Source of the DNA: Mermis nigrescens
Taxonomy: Eukaryota > Nematoda > Enoplea > Mermithida > Mermithidae
Reading direction: 5' to 3'
Assembly (NCBI GenBank): GCA_036768485.1
Contig: JAVLUZ010000145.1
Location: 3,340,756 to 3,404,755 of the forward strand
Length of the DNA stretch: 64,000 nt
Positions 11,481-35,678 of this stretch are shown one piece after another (position 1 is the first letter of the stretch; each line of letters opens with the position of its first letter). The notes under the pieces were generated by a model. It ran no database searches, was not told where the DNA came from, and saw only the letters and a program-made list of their open reading frames with translations. A program made the position numbers and the translations under genes.

Positions 11481-12440
11481 TTAACAGCCAATCTTTGATC
11501 CAAATCTGATGCCAGTGGATATGGCGGAGGAGGTGTTTTATCACAGAAAATCACTGGAGAAGAGCATCCAATTGCTTTTGTGTCGCGAACGCTGACTAAA
11601 GCCGAACAAAACTATTCTACCATCGAAAAGGAGGCGCTGGCCACTGTTTGGTCGATTAAACAGTTTTGACCGTATCTCTATGGTCACTGATTCACGCTGG
11701 TCACTGATCATGCCCCGATTCGATTTTTGAAAATCCATGACGCTTCGCCCTCGCACTTGGTGCGATGGGTTTTGTTGCTCTTTTGTTGCTTGCGACGCTA
11801 TTTACCAAAAAGGACGCGAAAACGCGGACGCAGATGCATAATTGCGTTTGCCGATTGAAAACTCGGACTTACTTAATTGTGTCAATCTAATAATGCGGAA
11901 AATTGTGCTAAAATCGATTCTGACGTAAATTGTGTAAAACCTACAGCATTGATGTAGGTACGAGTGTTAATGCGGAAAATTGTGATCTTAAAAATGTATG
12001 TCGTAGTGGAAATGATAAACTTACAAATATATGTAGTAGTGATGATCATAGATGCTACGTTAACAGTGATAAATACAGTGATAATAGTGATAATAAAATC
12101 ACTTGGGGACTGAAAGAGTGCAGTAACGATTGTGTTGTTGATCTTAATGATGTTAATATTAATTTTTGTACTGAAAATGTATATGCTATTGATTTAAATT
12201 GTAATTTGTTTCATGATTTGCCTGACATGCAACATCGTGATGTATTTTTGGGTAACATTTATAGACTGTTGCAGACGCGTAAACGACCTGAGCGGTTGAC
12301 CCCAGATCAGTGGAACCTCACTGATCATTTTGTGTTGACAATGGGAACCTAAAGTATCAGCAGGATCCGGAACAAGAGCCGTACAGGTTGGTCCACATTT
12401 TGTTATGATCGTTGCACGACAATCCGATTTCAGGTTTTTC
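11481..12440 (+). pseudogene. pol: RNase H and integrase start of retroelement A (broken)
   Basis: RNase H sequence follows the RT: EEHPIAFVSRTLTKAEQN, then STIEKEALATVW, then TLVTDHAPIRFL, with stops and frameshifts. A serine/asparagine-rich connection (11930-12352) leads to LPDMQHRDVFLGNIYRLL and finally LHDNPISG at about 12404-12430. That last string matches the start of the histidine-cysteine (H2C2) zinc-binding part of retroelement integrases. The sequence then runs straight into a GGGA microsatellite, so the catalytic core of integrase, any 3' region and the 3' LTR are missing. Confidence 0.8.
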
Positions 12441-12678
12441 AGGAGGGAGGGAGGGAGGGAGGGAGGGAGGGAGGGAGGGAGGGAGGGAGGGAGGGAGGGA
12501 GGGAGGGAGGGAGGGAGGGAGGGAGGGAGGGAGGGAGGGAGGGAGGGAGGGAGGGAGGGAGGGAGGGAGGGAGGGAGGGAGGGAGGGAGGGAGGGAGGGA
12601 GGGAGGGAGGGAGGGAGGGAGGGAGGGAGGGAGGGAGGGAAGGAGGGAGGGAGGGAGGGAAGGAGGGAGGGAGGGAGA
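12441..12678 (+). repeat. (GGGA)n microsatellite
   Basis: About 240 bp of nearly pure GGGA repeats with a few AAGG interruptions at the 3' end. It marks the broken end of retroelement A. Confidence 0.99.
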
Positions 12679-12771
12679 GAGCATTGTGCCGTGTTGGCTA
12701 TCTTATAACATGGGTAATCTTATAACGTTTCCGCTAGGATAACAGGGCTAACTATTCTTTTAATCCTATTG

Positions 12772-13020
12772 TAAAAAAATTGCTTCGCTAGTCAGCAGAA
12801 TGCGCCGATCATAAAAAATGCTTCGCAAATGCGCTTATTATAAATTCTAAACAGGCTGACAATGCGCAATATTACGGACATCAAGAAAAATTGCTTCGCC
12901 AATGCGCTTATTATTAGTCAGGCTGCCAATGCGCGATATTACCAGCTGCAAAAAAATTGCTTCGCCAAAGCGCAATATGCAAATGCGCGATATTACGATT
13001 GCGTCACTTAGCCAATGTGC
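12772..13020 (+). repeat. Degenerate tandem repeats with TTGCTTCGCCAATGCGC
   Basis: Three to four imperfect units, each with A-run, TTGCTTCGC and AATGCGC(T/A)TATTA blocks. It lies between the microsatellite and the foldback element. Unit length varies by tens of bases. Confidence 0.6.
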
Positions 13021-13055
13021 GACCTAATTGTGTGTGTCTGCTTATTATAATTATT

Positions 13056-14033
13056 GGCTGAATCCGATCCTGGGGGGCACGCCGCCAGTTCTGACCGGAG
13101 CGACTCGAGCAAACAAATTAGTGACCCGAGCGCTCACTTAAGTAAACAAAAGTAAGCAATAAATTATGCTGGGCTGACCTCGTCGGTCGACCAATTATGC
13201 GTCTGGTACTTACAGTAATGCGCCCGACTAGGGGAGTATTTTTTTGAACACAATTTTTTTACAGAGCGAAAATCAAATTTTAAAGTTTAGTTTTTTGAGC
13301 TCATCGTGAAAAATGGAGCAAGAAAATATATAATATTACATTATTTCATTCACTCAGGAAAAAGTTGACTTATTTTGAATTTTGAGAGCACTTGACATTT
13401 ATTTTGTCCATAAAAGTTGAATATTCCAAAATAATACTAAGCCAACAGCGTCAACATGAAAAACTACCATGATTTGTCAACGAACATTATACATAGAAGC
13501 ACACGCATCGCAAAAATCGTTGAACAATCGCTCCATCGATTCAGACTTACTGTGCCAGATCCATTCGATCAGACAGAAACCTCGCCGTACTTTTCTGGAA
13601 TATTAATAAAACAACATACAAAAAAATTCAAAATAAAATTCAAAATATGTGACCATGCCAAGAAATAGAACGCTACTTATAAAACTGCATTTTATTAGTG
13701 CTCTCACATTGAAAATCAGTCAACTTTTTCTAGAGTGAATGAAATGTTGTCAAATTATATATTTTCTTGCTCCATTTTTCACGATGAGTTCGAAAAACTA
13801 AAGTTTAAAATTTGATTTTCGCTCTGTAAAAAAATTGTGTTCAAAAAATACTCCCCTAGTCGGGCGCATTACTGTAAGTACCAGACGCATAATTGGTCGA
13901 CCGACGAGGTCAGCCCAGCATAATTAATTGCGCACTTTTGTTTACTTAAGTGAGCGCTCGGGTCGCTAATTTGTTTGCTCGAGTCGCTCCGGTCAGAACT
14001 GGCGGCGTGCCCCCCCCAGGATCGGATTCAGCC
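13056..14033. mobile_element. 978-bp foldback element with 337-bp inverted arms
   Basis: Arms 13056-13392 and 13697-14033 are reverse complements of each other with few differences, beginning GGCTGAATCCGATCCTGGGG. AT-rich flanks share TAATTAT (13048-13054 and 14034-14040), a possible 7-bp target duplication. The 304-bp centre holds one open frame. The superfamily is unknown. Confidence 0.88.
13456..13668 (+). CDS. Unknown 70-aa frame in the foldback centre
   Basis: This small open frame begins at an ATG and fills most of the unique centre between the two 337-bp arms. The product would be basic at its C-terminus (KKFKIKFKICDHAKK) and contains RSTRIAKIVEQSLHRF. No domain is recognised and no start context decides the case. 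It may be chance or the remnant of a transposase exon. Its only argument is position: it is the sole open frame of any size between the arms. Confidence 0.25.
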   Translation: MKNYHDLSTNIIHRSTRIAKIVEQSLHRFRLTVPDPFDQTETSPYFSGILIKQHTKKFKIKFKICDHAKK

Positions 14034-14252
14034 TAATTATAATGCATTAAACGGCCCAATAAGCAGGTGGTACCTTGTGTACACAAGATAGGCGGCCTGT
14101 CCCCACGTTATAACATAGCGGTACACTTGAAATACGCGCGCGACTCCCCCTCCATACTACTGTTACGTATTTGGCTATTGAGAAGTTTTAGTCAACAAGT
14201 GGTTTGTCACTTATGCATACACACACTTATTCGTAACATTTTTGTATTAAGC

Positions 14253-14427
14253 CCAGGTACGTATCTCTGGGGGAATGGGGGATTTCAGACTTCCCCAGAA
14301 CTAAAAAAATCGGAAAAATGGGACTTTTTAAACGTTATTTCGTGTTATTTTTGGCCTTTTTGGGCTTAAACCTCCCAAAATTGGTATTGGTCAACCCTTC
14401 AAAATAGGACAGCCAGCTACGTGCCTG
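14253..14427 (+). mobile_element. MITE-like element (CAGGTACGTA ends)
   Basis: It begins CAGGTACGTATC and ends GCTACGTGCCTG, giving a roughly 10-bp inverted repeat, with the CCCCAGAA and CCTCCC blocks seen in family B. No convincing target duplication was found. Confidence 0.5.
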
Positions 14428-14881
14428 ATTGTCTCAAAAGTCCGATCCCGGTCACGTTCCGAGCACTCGCCCTTGTATTATATTGACATCGGTCAGGATA
14501 TTGAGAAAGTAGTCAGCTATTTGTAGATAGCGCGAACATTTTCTAATTTTTTCTTTTCTTTATCTTTTATATTTACATTTTTTCTAAATAAGAATTTGAA
14601 ATAAATTTAAACATTTTACCACAATTTTTTCTATAATAGAGCCCGTCGAGAAACACTCAGAAATGCAATAATTTTTCACTTCTTTGGATCAAAGCAAAAC
14701 TACAGGAACCGAAATTCGCAGGAAATATAGCACCTAAGCTAGGATGCGTTTTGTACGAGTGATTGCTTTCTTCGCAGCAAGTTCGCTTTTCATGCACAGC
14801 TCGAAGATAATTTTCCATACATAAACAGAAAACGGCATTGTAGTAAACATCGGACATTCTCAATTGTGGAAATGATTAGAT
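14428..14881. other. Unannotated spacer
   Basis: AT-rich sequence without a supported gene or repeat. Confidence 0.4.
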
Positions 14882-15020
14882 ACACTCGTGGGCTTGGAGA
14901 TTCAAAAATCCTCTGAGAATCCGATTGATCCGTCTAAATCGACAAACCCCAGAATTGAGTTTTTGGCAAGTTTTTTATGATTTTTGCCAATCTTACACCA
15001 CCCAGAGTTTGGTCGCTAGT
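14882..15020. mobile_element. Family B MITE-like repeat, copy 1
   Basis: Matches the 51.2 kb copy in outline: a TGGGC-containing start, an ATTGAGTTTTTGGCA centre, an ACCACCCAGA block, and a CGCTA end. Ends are approximate. Confidence 0.5.
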
Positions 15021-15089
15021 AAGTAAAGCACGATTAAAGGGACTATGAAAATTGTGTTGTATAATATTGCATATCTGAAAATTTGCGAC

Positions 15090-15327
15090 CACACCTGAGC
15101 GTGGGAGGTTTGGGGGTTGCATCCCCCTGAGAAACCAAAATACCCCCCAGAATTCAATATTTGAAAGTTTTCTGTTTTATTCGCAATTTTTTGATGCTAA
15201 TGGATAGTGCTCAATGAGAAACGTTGAAAAATGGTGTTTCTCCGCCATACCACTAGTTTTAAGGCCAGTTTTTTACCTTTGAAAAATCTTGCACACTCCC
15301 CCAGAATTTTGGTGCTGCCCACGTATG
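15090..15327 (-). mobile_element. MITE family A, copy 5
   Basis: Reverse orientation, CACACCTGAGC ... GCCCACGTATG. Flanks TTTGCGAC (15082-15089) and CTTGCGAC (15328-15335) are an 8-bp duplication with one mismatch. Confidence 0.9.
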
Positions 15328-15439
15328 CTTGCGACCGCATTAAAATTTATCTTCTAGTTGGAAGAACAGATTCGCACAGCTCCTTGATGAAATTCAAATA
15401 AGCTGGTCGACAAATATTAATTGAAAAGGCAGCTTGTAA

Positions 15440-15802
15440 AAATACATGTATATAACCAATCCGATCTCATCAAAAATGTTTTCTCTAGACAAAAATGGTA
15501 ATTTTCGTGGAAATCTATTGAAGAAACCAATGAGGCATCTGTTTAAGATTTGGTTTGCAGGTGGAGAATTGATGCTGGATTTTTTCTTCCAGATGCCGAA
15601 GTCCGATATGCGTCGCTGTGAGACCACGATTCAAGCCAAGCCGCTCGTTAGTCATCAAAAAGCCCCAGCTCGGGAAATTTAACTTCTGACAAGCATAAAA
15701 ATTCTAATGGTGCTGTTGCCGAAATGTTTCAGAAGCTGCAACCATTGATCACGGCTGATTTAATTGAGAACGTTAAAGCTTTGTACAAATTTCAGTTAAC
15801 AG
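15440..15802 (+). pseudogene. HSDL2: HSDL2-like gene: linker and first SCP2 exon (contains disruptions)
   Basis: The 3' half (about 15653-15802) encodes the start of a sterol carrier protein 2 (SCP2) domain, with AVAEMFQKLQPLITADLIE and VKALYKFQLTG. It ends at a GT donor (GTTGGT at 15803) in phase 1, which joins the exon at 17097 exactly in frame. Upstream, NGNF..NLLKK and AGGELMLDFF followed one frame away by LPDAEV resemble the end of the dehydrogenase part and the linker of HSDL2. A frameshift and two in-frame stops (TGA, TAG) lie in the linker. Either this copy is decaying, or a short intron there hides the breaks (GTTAG just before 15653 could be an acceptor). Exons for the rest of the dehydrogenase were not found. 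Confidence 0.6.
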
Positions 15803-16026
15803 GTTGGTTTAAGATTATCAATCAGGCGGACAAAATTTTTGCATCCGGTTTATGAATGTACTTTTGTTAATTATTCTGAAATGTATATACCTATACATCA
15901 AATTTGTTATACACTTAAAATGAGATAGCTTGCGTACAAACATGGGGCTTTGGGACTTTCTAAACCCCAGAATGGAAAAAATGTCAGGTGATTCTGGCTA
16001 GCTTGGCTTTGACGACGCTGTGGCAT

Positions 16027-16283
16027 CATACGTGGGCAGCAAGAAAATTCTTAGGGGTGCAAGATTTTTTAAAGGTTAAAAAATGGCCTTAAAAATGGTG
16101 GTATGGCGAAAAAACACCTTTTTTCGACGTTTCTAATCGAGCACTATCCATTGGCATAAAAAATTGCGAAAAGGAAAAAAAGCGAAAAAATTGAATAAAA
16201 ACGAAAAATTGAGTTCTGGGGGTATTTTGATTTCTGGGAAGGGTGCATACCCCCATATCCCCCAAGCCCCAACGCCCAGGTGT
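16027..16283 (+). mobile_element. MITE family A, copy 6, in the HSDL2-like intron
   Basis: CATACGTGGGC ... CGCCCAGGTGT. Flanks TGTGGCAT and CTTGGCAT match at 6 of 8 positions. Confidence 0.8.
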
Positions 16284-16663
16284 CTTGGCATACGTGCCCC
16301 AGACATTCAGGATTGTTTTGAAAAAAGGGCAAAGTTACTTCCTTGAAACAAAATTTTGTTGCAATGATGCCTGAAATTGACTAGAAATTACGTAAGTTTT
16401 ACATTATTTTCGCATTTATATCCGTTTTCAGGACCATTTCAAAGATTTTGAAGACATTTCGAAGATTTTAATATCAAAGAAAATGTTAATTAAAATAATA
16501 ACATTTTAAAAGCCATTTTGACAAAAAAATCACGATTTTTTCTATTCATAACAATCTGTTTGCCCGATTTGCTGAAGATGATTTATTTAATTGTCCATTA
16601 TTTGTCTGTATTTACTCATTTATTCGTATAATTCTTTATTGTTATTAAAAGGTACCACTGAAT

Positions 16664-17033
16664 AAATACATGATCTGGGGGTTTCAGCCCCCTCCCTTCC
16701 TAGAAAAATTTTCACTAGTATAGAAATCACGATTTTCTAAAAGTTTCCGAAATTTTCTGAAAATTCGCAGAAAAGTGCTTTTTCAAGAGTTTTTGGCTAC
16801 TATCTATTCGCTCAAAAGTGTCAAATTTTCGGCGCTTCGCGCCCTATACTCATATCTTAACTATATTTTGTTCAATTTATTTGACTTTTTTGATTTTTTT
16901 TTCAAAATGTTCTATATGTTCTCGCAGAAAAACGGTGTTTTTGACGCGTACCCACTATTTCTAGGCCCAAAAAAGGCACTTTGAAATTTCAACCCTCTCC
17001 CAGAATTTCCACGCTGTGCATATCTGATACCAG
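16664..17033 (+). repeat. Repeat family C, copy 1
   Basis: About 370 bp, matching 29.71-30.09 kb throughout: TACATGATCT start, a GGGGTTTCA block, TTTTTGGCTACT...AAAGTGTCAAATTT, a GGCGCTTCGCGCC hairpin (16831-16843), and an end near CTGTGCATATCTG. It probably is a non-autonomous DNA element. Confidence 0.7.
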
Positions 17034-17096
17034 CCAGATTATTTTCAACGTTGTCGTTTCTGCTTAGCGCTAAATAAACATTTTTACAAGGTATAG

Positions 17097-17347
17097 GTGC
17101 TGAGCCAGGAACTTGGTATATTGACTTGAAATATAATCAAAAACCAGCCTGTGGCCCTGGCGATTCTCCTAATTCTGTCAATCCCGATGTAGTGTTTAAT
17201 TGCGATAGCGAGAAATTGCTGGCCATGTTTGCTGGTTCCCCAGAACCAACCATGGCCTTTATGTCTGGACACTTGAAAATTCAGGGCAATTTAGCCTCAG
17301 CCATGAAACTGGAACGGCTAATGGGTCAAATCAAATTGAAAATGTAG
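17097..17347 (+). CDS. HSDL2: HSDL2-like gene: terminal SCP2-domain exon
   Basis: Last exon of a hydroxysteroid dehydrogenase-like protein 2 gene. HSDL2 pairs a short-chain dehydrogenase with a C-terminal SCP2 lipid-binding domain and is known as a peroxisomal/mitochondrial protein. The exon starts after a TATAG acceptor, and its first two bases complete a glycine codon with the exon ending at 15802. It encodes AEPGTWYIDLKYNQKP, then PDVVFNCDSEKLLAMF, then PTMAFMSGHLKIQGNLASAM and the typical ending KLERLMGQIKLKM before a TAG stop. No disruption is seen in this exon. The intron of 1,294 bp contains a family A MITE and a family C repeat. The ending KM is not a strong peroxisomal tripeptide. 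Upstream exons lie outside the recognised sequence. Confidence 0.85.
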
Positions 17348-17438
17348 ATAGTCATGTGTTGCTGTACTTGTGAATTTCGCACGCTTTTTATATTCTTATT
17401 GCAAAATCTTAGTGCGAGTCAGTTAAACGCATAGGTAC
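17348..17438. other. 3' flank of the HSDL2-like gene
   Basis: Short AT-rich stretch after the TAG stop, before the MITE cluster. No clear polyadenylation signal is seen. Confidence 0.4.
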
Positions 17439-17468
17439 CATACATGGGCAGCAGCCAAATTCCGGGAG
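17439..17468 (+). mobile_element. Truncated MITE family A start
   Basis: The first 30 bp of a family A copy (CATACATGGGCAGCAG...) are cut off by the tandem pair that follows, so a copy was hit by a later insertion. Confidence 0.7.
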
Positions 17469-17476
17469 GTCAAAAC

Positions 17477-17730
17477 CGTAGGTGGGCAGCACTGAAATTC
17501 TGGGGGGTGAATTTCAGGGGAGAGGGTGAAAAAATTTTTGAAGGTCAAAAATGGTCTTTAAAGTGGTCGTATGGTGAAAAAACACCATTTTTCGACGTTT
17601 CTCATCGAGCACTACCCAATGGCATCAAAAATTCGTTAAAGAAGCAAAAAAAATTTCTAAAAATTGAATTCTGGGGGTTTTCCAACTTTTGGGGGGGTGC
17701 ATACCCCCAAACCCCCCACGCCCACGTGTG
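17477..17730 (+). mobile_element. MITE family A, first of a tandem pair
   Basis: CGTAGGTGGGC ... GCCCACGTGTG. The exact 8-mer GTCAAAAC stands on both sides (17469-17476 and 17731-17738). Confidence 0.9.
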
Positions 17731-17738
17731 GTCAAAAC

Positions 17739-17989
17739 CATAGGTGAGCAGCACCAAAATTCTGGGGTTGCAAGATATTTAAAGGTCAAAAATTGGTCTT
17801 TAAAGTGGTCGTATGGTGAAAAAACACCATTTTTCGACGTTTCTCATCGAGTACTATCCATTGGCATCAAAGAATTGCGACAAAAACAAAAAAATTCAAA
17901 AATTGAATTCTGTGGGGCATTTTGATTTCTAAGGGGTTGTATTCGGCCTTCTGGGGGTGCATACCCCCAGACCCCCACGCTCACGTCTG
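17739..17989 (+). mobile_element. MITE family A, second of a tandem pair
   Basis: CATAGGTGAGC ... GCTCACGTCTG. It shares its left GTCAAAAC with the first copy and has a third GTCAAAAC at 17990-17997. Confidence 0.9.
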
Positions 17990-17997
17990 GTCAAAAC

Positions 17998-18651
17998 CGG
18001 CGAAAATCCAAAAAAATGTGCGAAAAATTCAATTCTAGGGTTTAAACCCCCTCCCTAAACAAGAAACTGTCAATGGGCGCCTTTAAAGAGCAGAAAAAAT
18101 GACCATTCAGAGTAAAACGCTGAAACATTTAATGCATGAAATGTTCCACTGATTGCATCAGACGTTTGATTGAAGATAAACATTAGATTTTAAAGAGCAC
18201 TCAGCTCATAGCAAACATTTTATTTGCAGCTTAGTTTTGAGATTTTTCTCGAAAGTCACGACACCTTAGCAAAGCGAGGTCACACGTACATATGGTAGGT
18301 AGATACCATAAGCACACATTGACATGGGAATCTTTGGACCCGTCCCCCCCGAAAAATCGATGGATCCCAGGAACTAAATTTCTGGTATTATCTTTTGGCA
18401 ACTCGGCCCTATCGGACACCTCCAGAATTTTTCTGTTGCTCTTGTACAACCACCACCACCAAGACGCGTGTATTGTATACCTACACGTTAAATGTGTATT
18501 ATTCATATGGTATTGATGCTTGGAATAGATACAGCACTCTGAACTTCGTACATATTTACATACTTTGATTTGTGCTTAGTCGCTAAATGCTTCATGAGTA
18601 AAAATGATAGATATGCGGCATTCAGAGTCAGTAGGTAGCTCTGGTTTGGAC
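17998..18651. other. Unannotated spacer
   Basis: It starts with a fragment resembling the G/C-rich end of the MITEs (TTCAATTCTAGGG...CCCCCTCCC), then AT-rich sequence. No gene is supported. Confidence 0.4.
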
Positions 18652-18777
18652 CACACGTGAGCATGAAGAGAAGACTCCCCAGAAACCGAAACCCCCAGGC
18701 CCGCGAATTTAATTTTTGGCACCTTCTTGCGATTTTGTCCCCTTAGGCCACCATAATTTTATTGCTACCAATGCACG
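18652..18777. mobile_element. Family B MITE-like repeat, copy 2
   Basis: Starts CACACGTGAGC and ends near GCTACCAATGCACG, with AATTTAATTTTTGGCA in the middle. Possible 8-bp flanks GTTTGGAC and ATTTGGCT match at 6 of 8. Confidence 0.55.
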
Positions 18778-18785
18778 ATTTGGCT

Positions 18786-19944
18786 GGACCTCTAGAATTT
18801 TATCTGTTGTAAATTGGTGGTTTTCGGTAAAATTACATACATGAAACATACTACACGTAAATAGGCCGTTCTTTCTGCACTTCCCAGTTTTAGAAAAAGA
18901 CGGTCTTCAATTTCGATTTGTATGCATTGCAGATCCGGAGCTTCAATAGTGGATCTCACTTGCAGTCAAAACTAAGATCGAAAACGGGCATTCACGTGCG
19001 AAATAACGTGCTTTTCTCGTTTAATATCGTCTGCCTCAATTTCTAGCGGATTTTTTCAAAAACTCAAAATTCGTCAGTTTCGCGCGAAAAATTGTTTAAA
19101 TTCCTCTTATGTACGTTTTATTGGAGCTTGTAGGTATGTTTTTAGCGAGACGCTGAAAGATTTTAAAATTTGTGATAAAAAATTTTAAAACAATATGCTA
19201 AAATAGTTGTTTATGCTCCATAAATCGTTTCAAGAAATGTGAAAACGTCACGAAACCTATTCTTAGCGTGCTTCAAGGTGGACAAAAATTGATAATTGTA
19301 CGAAAAAATTTGAGGAATTACGATAAAAGATGGCCATCACGAAACCCCATTCTTAATCTCGCCAACTATGCTGGAGTAGTGGGGAGCGGCCACCCTCACC
19401 CCTACGCCCTGCACGTAATAAATCATTCGTTTCAACATCATTTAAACCAACTAATTTAAATTTAATTTAATCATTAGATAAAAACGGATAAAAGTCCAAA
19501 AGTTGTAACAATAAAACGCATTGCACTTAAGCACTGATATTTCGACAGATATATGTATAACAAGGTATGTATTCGCAGTCGACATTCTACACTATATCCA
19601 CTAACATTAATCCGAAATTTGACGAGAATAGTACAAAAGTGTTCGATCTAAGCGCGCCGTGTTTTTGCACCACCCACATAATGAACTGACCCAGCTTTGT
19701 ACCTTTTTCAAGCGAGCTAAGAATTTTTTAAAAGGTACAAGATTCAATTGTAAGAGCTGTTAATCTAGACCTTATTGCGCCATTTTTTCATTTTTCAAAG
19801 AAGTTATTCTTTTTAAATAAGCCATACAGCATTTGACTATGTTGGCACGAATAATCTAATGAAAGACAGGCACTGCGGTATATGTACAAAATATGTAATG
19901 CAGCAGCCATCAATTGGCTGAATTGATTCAGCACAAGATAGCTG
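18786..19944. other. Unannotated AT-rich spacer
   Basis: No gene supported. A segment near 19280-19430 (GCCAACTAT...GGGG...CGGCCACCCTC) recurs near 60750-60825 and is probably a further short repeat. Confidence 0.4.
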
Positions 19945-20140
19945 CTGACTTTTTCAATTTTTTCTTATTTTTTACTTTTAAATTTGTATAATTGATTTTT
20001 TAGAATATTTGAAAAAATATAAAGAATATTAAAATACGAAATCCCTGCTGACTTTTTAATTATTTAATTTTTTCTATTTTTCTAAATTTCATAATTGATT
20101 TTTTAGAATATTTATTCATACAAAACATAAAAATTATCTA
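19945..20140 (+). repeat. Tandem duplication of about 95 bp
   Basis: Two imperfect units, each CTGCTGACTTTTT ... ATAATTGATTTTTTAGAATATTT ... AATCCC. Confidence 0.7.
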
Positions 20141-20540
20141 ATCCCCACTGAATTCTTCAAAAAACTTTTTGCAGTCATGCTAATTTTTGATTCAACGACA
20201 GTAAAACTAATTTTCGACATATATCTGATATAATACATACGATGGTCTGCAGTATTTCTTGAGTTTTGAGTGTCAATAGGAGAGCTTCTGCACAGACTAA
20301 CCCTACCAAGAACAAGCATTAACAAATGGCTTATGTCACTGAATGAGCTATGTATTTAATGAACGAAAAACTCAAAAATTTTGAATGAAAATCAAGCAGG
20401 AGCATGACAATGAATAGGTAGGCAAAACATTTTATGATATTAAAACCAAAGACTATTCATTTTAATTTTCATGCTACAGCTCAACGTTTAAAGCCATTTT
20501 TAAGATCGCGAATGCTGACATAGAATGCGAGAAATTTTGT

Positions 20541-34302
<13,762 letters not shown>

Positions 34303-34309
34303 CTAAAAA

Positions 34310-35678
34310 GAGTTTGAAATCAAAGGCATTCAGTCAGCGGTCGGACATGCGTGTGTGTGCGTACGTCTGTGTGTTTTTTTTTGATGAGGAGAAATCGTTC
34401 GCGCCATGAAGAGTAGGGGCGCTTAACAATAAAGTATACAGGGGTCAATTTAAAAATTGATAAACATTACGCATTATTGACGAAATATACAGTAATACAT
34501 AGAAACACTGTAAGGGTTAGTAAACAGATATAATAGTCACTAAATTGCATTTTTTTTAATTTCGTGGAGTAACAAATCTCTTATTTTAGCTGTAATATCA
34601 CAACAATGCATACGTTTCCACCAATGAAAATAATTCTTTATTATTGTAATAAAATATCTCCAAATATCTACTAATTTATCAGTTTTTTTCTAAATCATTT
34701 CTTGTCATCCAAACACAAGTATGCGCTTATTGTACAAGGATATTTAAACATTTATTTGCTACGATGTACTCAATAATCTTTTTCCCGCACTAAATTGCAA
34801 ATTATTTCGCATCAAAGCACTAGAAAATTGCTGCCAAACAAATGTGAAGTCGTTCGCAATCTAATAAAGCATGAACATTTGCTGAAGTATCGTGCCTCCC
34901 TATAAATAAACAATGTTAACAAGGAGATATAAGATTTCTCCATCGTCTTAATCGGTCCGAGTATGTAAAGCATTATTTATAAAACAATAGTGTATATCTT
35001 TAACATATCCTTTGATTACTTTTGAAAAATTTAGCCTAGAATAAAAAGCAAAATTGATTTCACTGCCGAAAAAATTATTTCATTTGATTAAAAACTTTTT
35101 AATTGGTAAATCAAAAGATTTTATAATAATATTCGAATGGAGAAATTTTTTCGAAATTTTTCTCTTATTATAAACCGCTCCTTTCAAATTGAAATGAGTC
35201 TGATTACATGCAAAATGATATTTTCTTCCACACATAAAAGTTCCTTTAAGTTGGGCGGAAAATTTTTAAATTCGAAACATGCCGAGTCCATCAATTTTGA
35301 TTGCGTATATTTTAATTTTCAAGCTTTTGTAACTTTAATAATAACATGAGTCTTATTAAATTCACCTTTTTTTCTATATTTTCTATACCAATTCCCCCTG
35401 ATTTTGCAGAATTTCGAATTATTTGACGTTTGATTTTCAGCTTACGTGCAGGATACCACAAAAACGTTTGAACCGCTTTATTTGCTAATTTAATTATCTA
35501 ATTCAGTGGCCCAATGAATGTTGCAATGCACGACATTTTCGAAAAATTATATGTATCAATAAAATTTGCTTTAGAGTAAAGAAATTTCGCAATGCAATGT
35601 TGAATTCGTTAATTTATGCTAATTCAACACTTTAATAATTAGAAATTTATGCAAACCTATTCTTATTAGAAATCTATC
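34310..35678. other. Region 5' of the photolyase-like exons
   Basis: The missing N-terminal exon should lie here or beyond. A - strand frame at about 34899-34821 after a TTTATAG acceptor has a loosely similar look, but its phase does not fit, so it is not called. Confidence 0.4.

Larger units (their letters stand above)
5684..12440 (+). mobile_element. Decayed Gypsy-like LTR retroelement A with gag-env-pro-pol order
   Basis: Continuous set of retroelement domains on the + strand: gag with a CCHC knuckle, an envelope-like glycoprotein with signal peptide and transmembrane segment, an aspartic protease, reverse transcriptase (YLDD), RNase H, and the beginning of the integrase zinc-binding region. 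It is then cut by a GGGA microsatellite. Two family A MITEs have inserted (8532-8799 and 9749-10009). Stops and frameshifts occur in every domain, so it is inactive. No LTRs were identified. In Gypsy/Errantivirus elements env normally follows pol; here it lies between gag and protease. A composite of two elements is possible but not favoured, because env and protease share one frame with only about 100 bp between them. Confidence 0.85.

Noticed and set aside
5684..12440. Env followed by pol as two different, fused elements
   Set aside because: Considered, but env and protease lie in one frame and a second element shows the same gag-env order; kept only as the alternative explanation.
12405..12725. 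Long frames of Gly-Arg-Glu-Gly or Pro-Ser repeats
   Set aside because: Produced by the GGGA microsatellite.
14657..14863. 68-codon - strand frame
   Set aside because: No recognised domain and no neighbouring exon; likely chance.
34821..34899. Possible N-terminal photolyase exon (HALLDCERLHICLA-like frame)
   Set aside because: Weak similarity, and joining it to the exon at 34302 in the required phase would create a stop codon.
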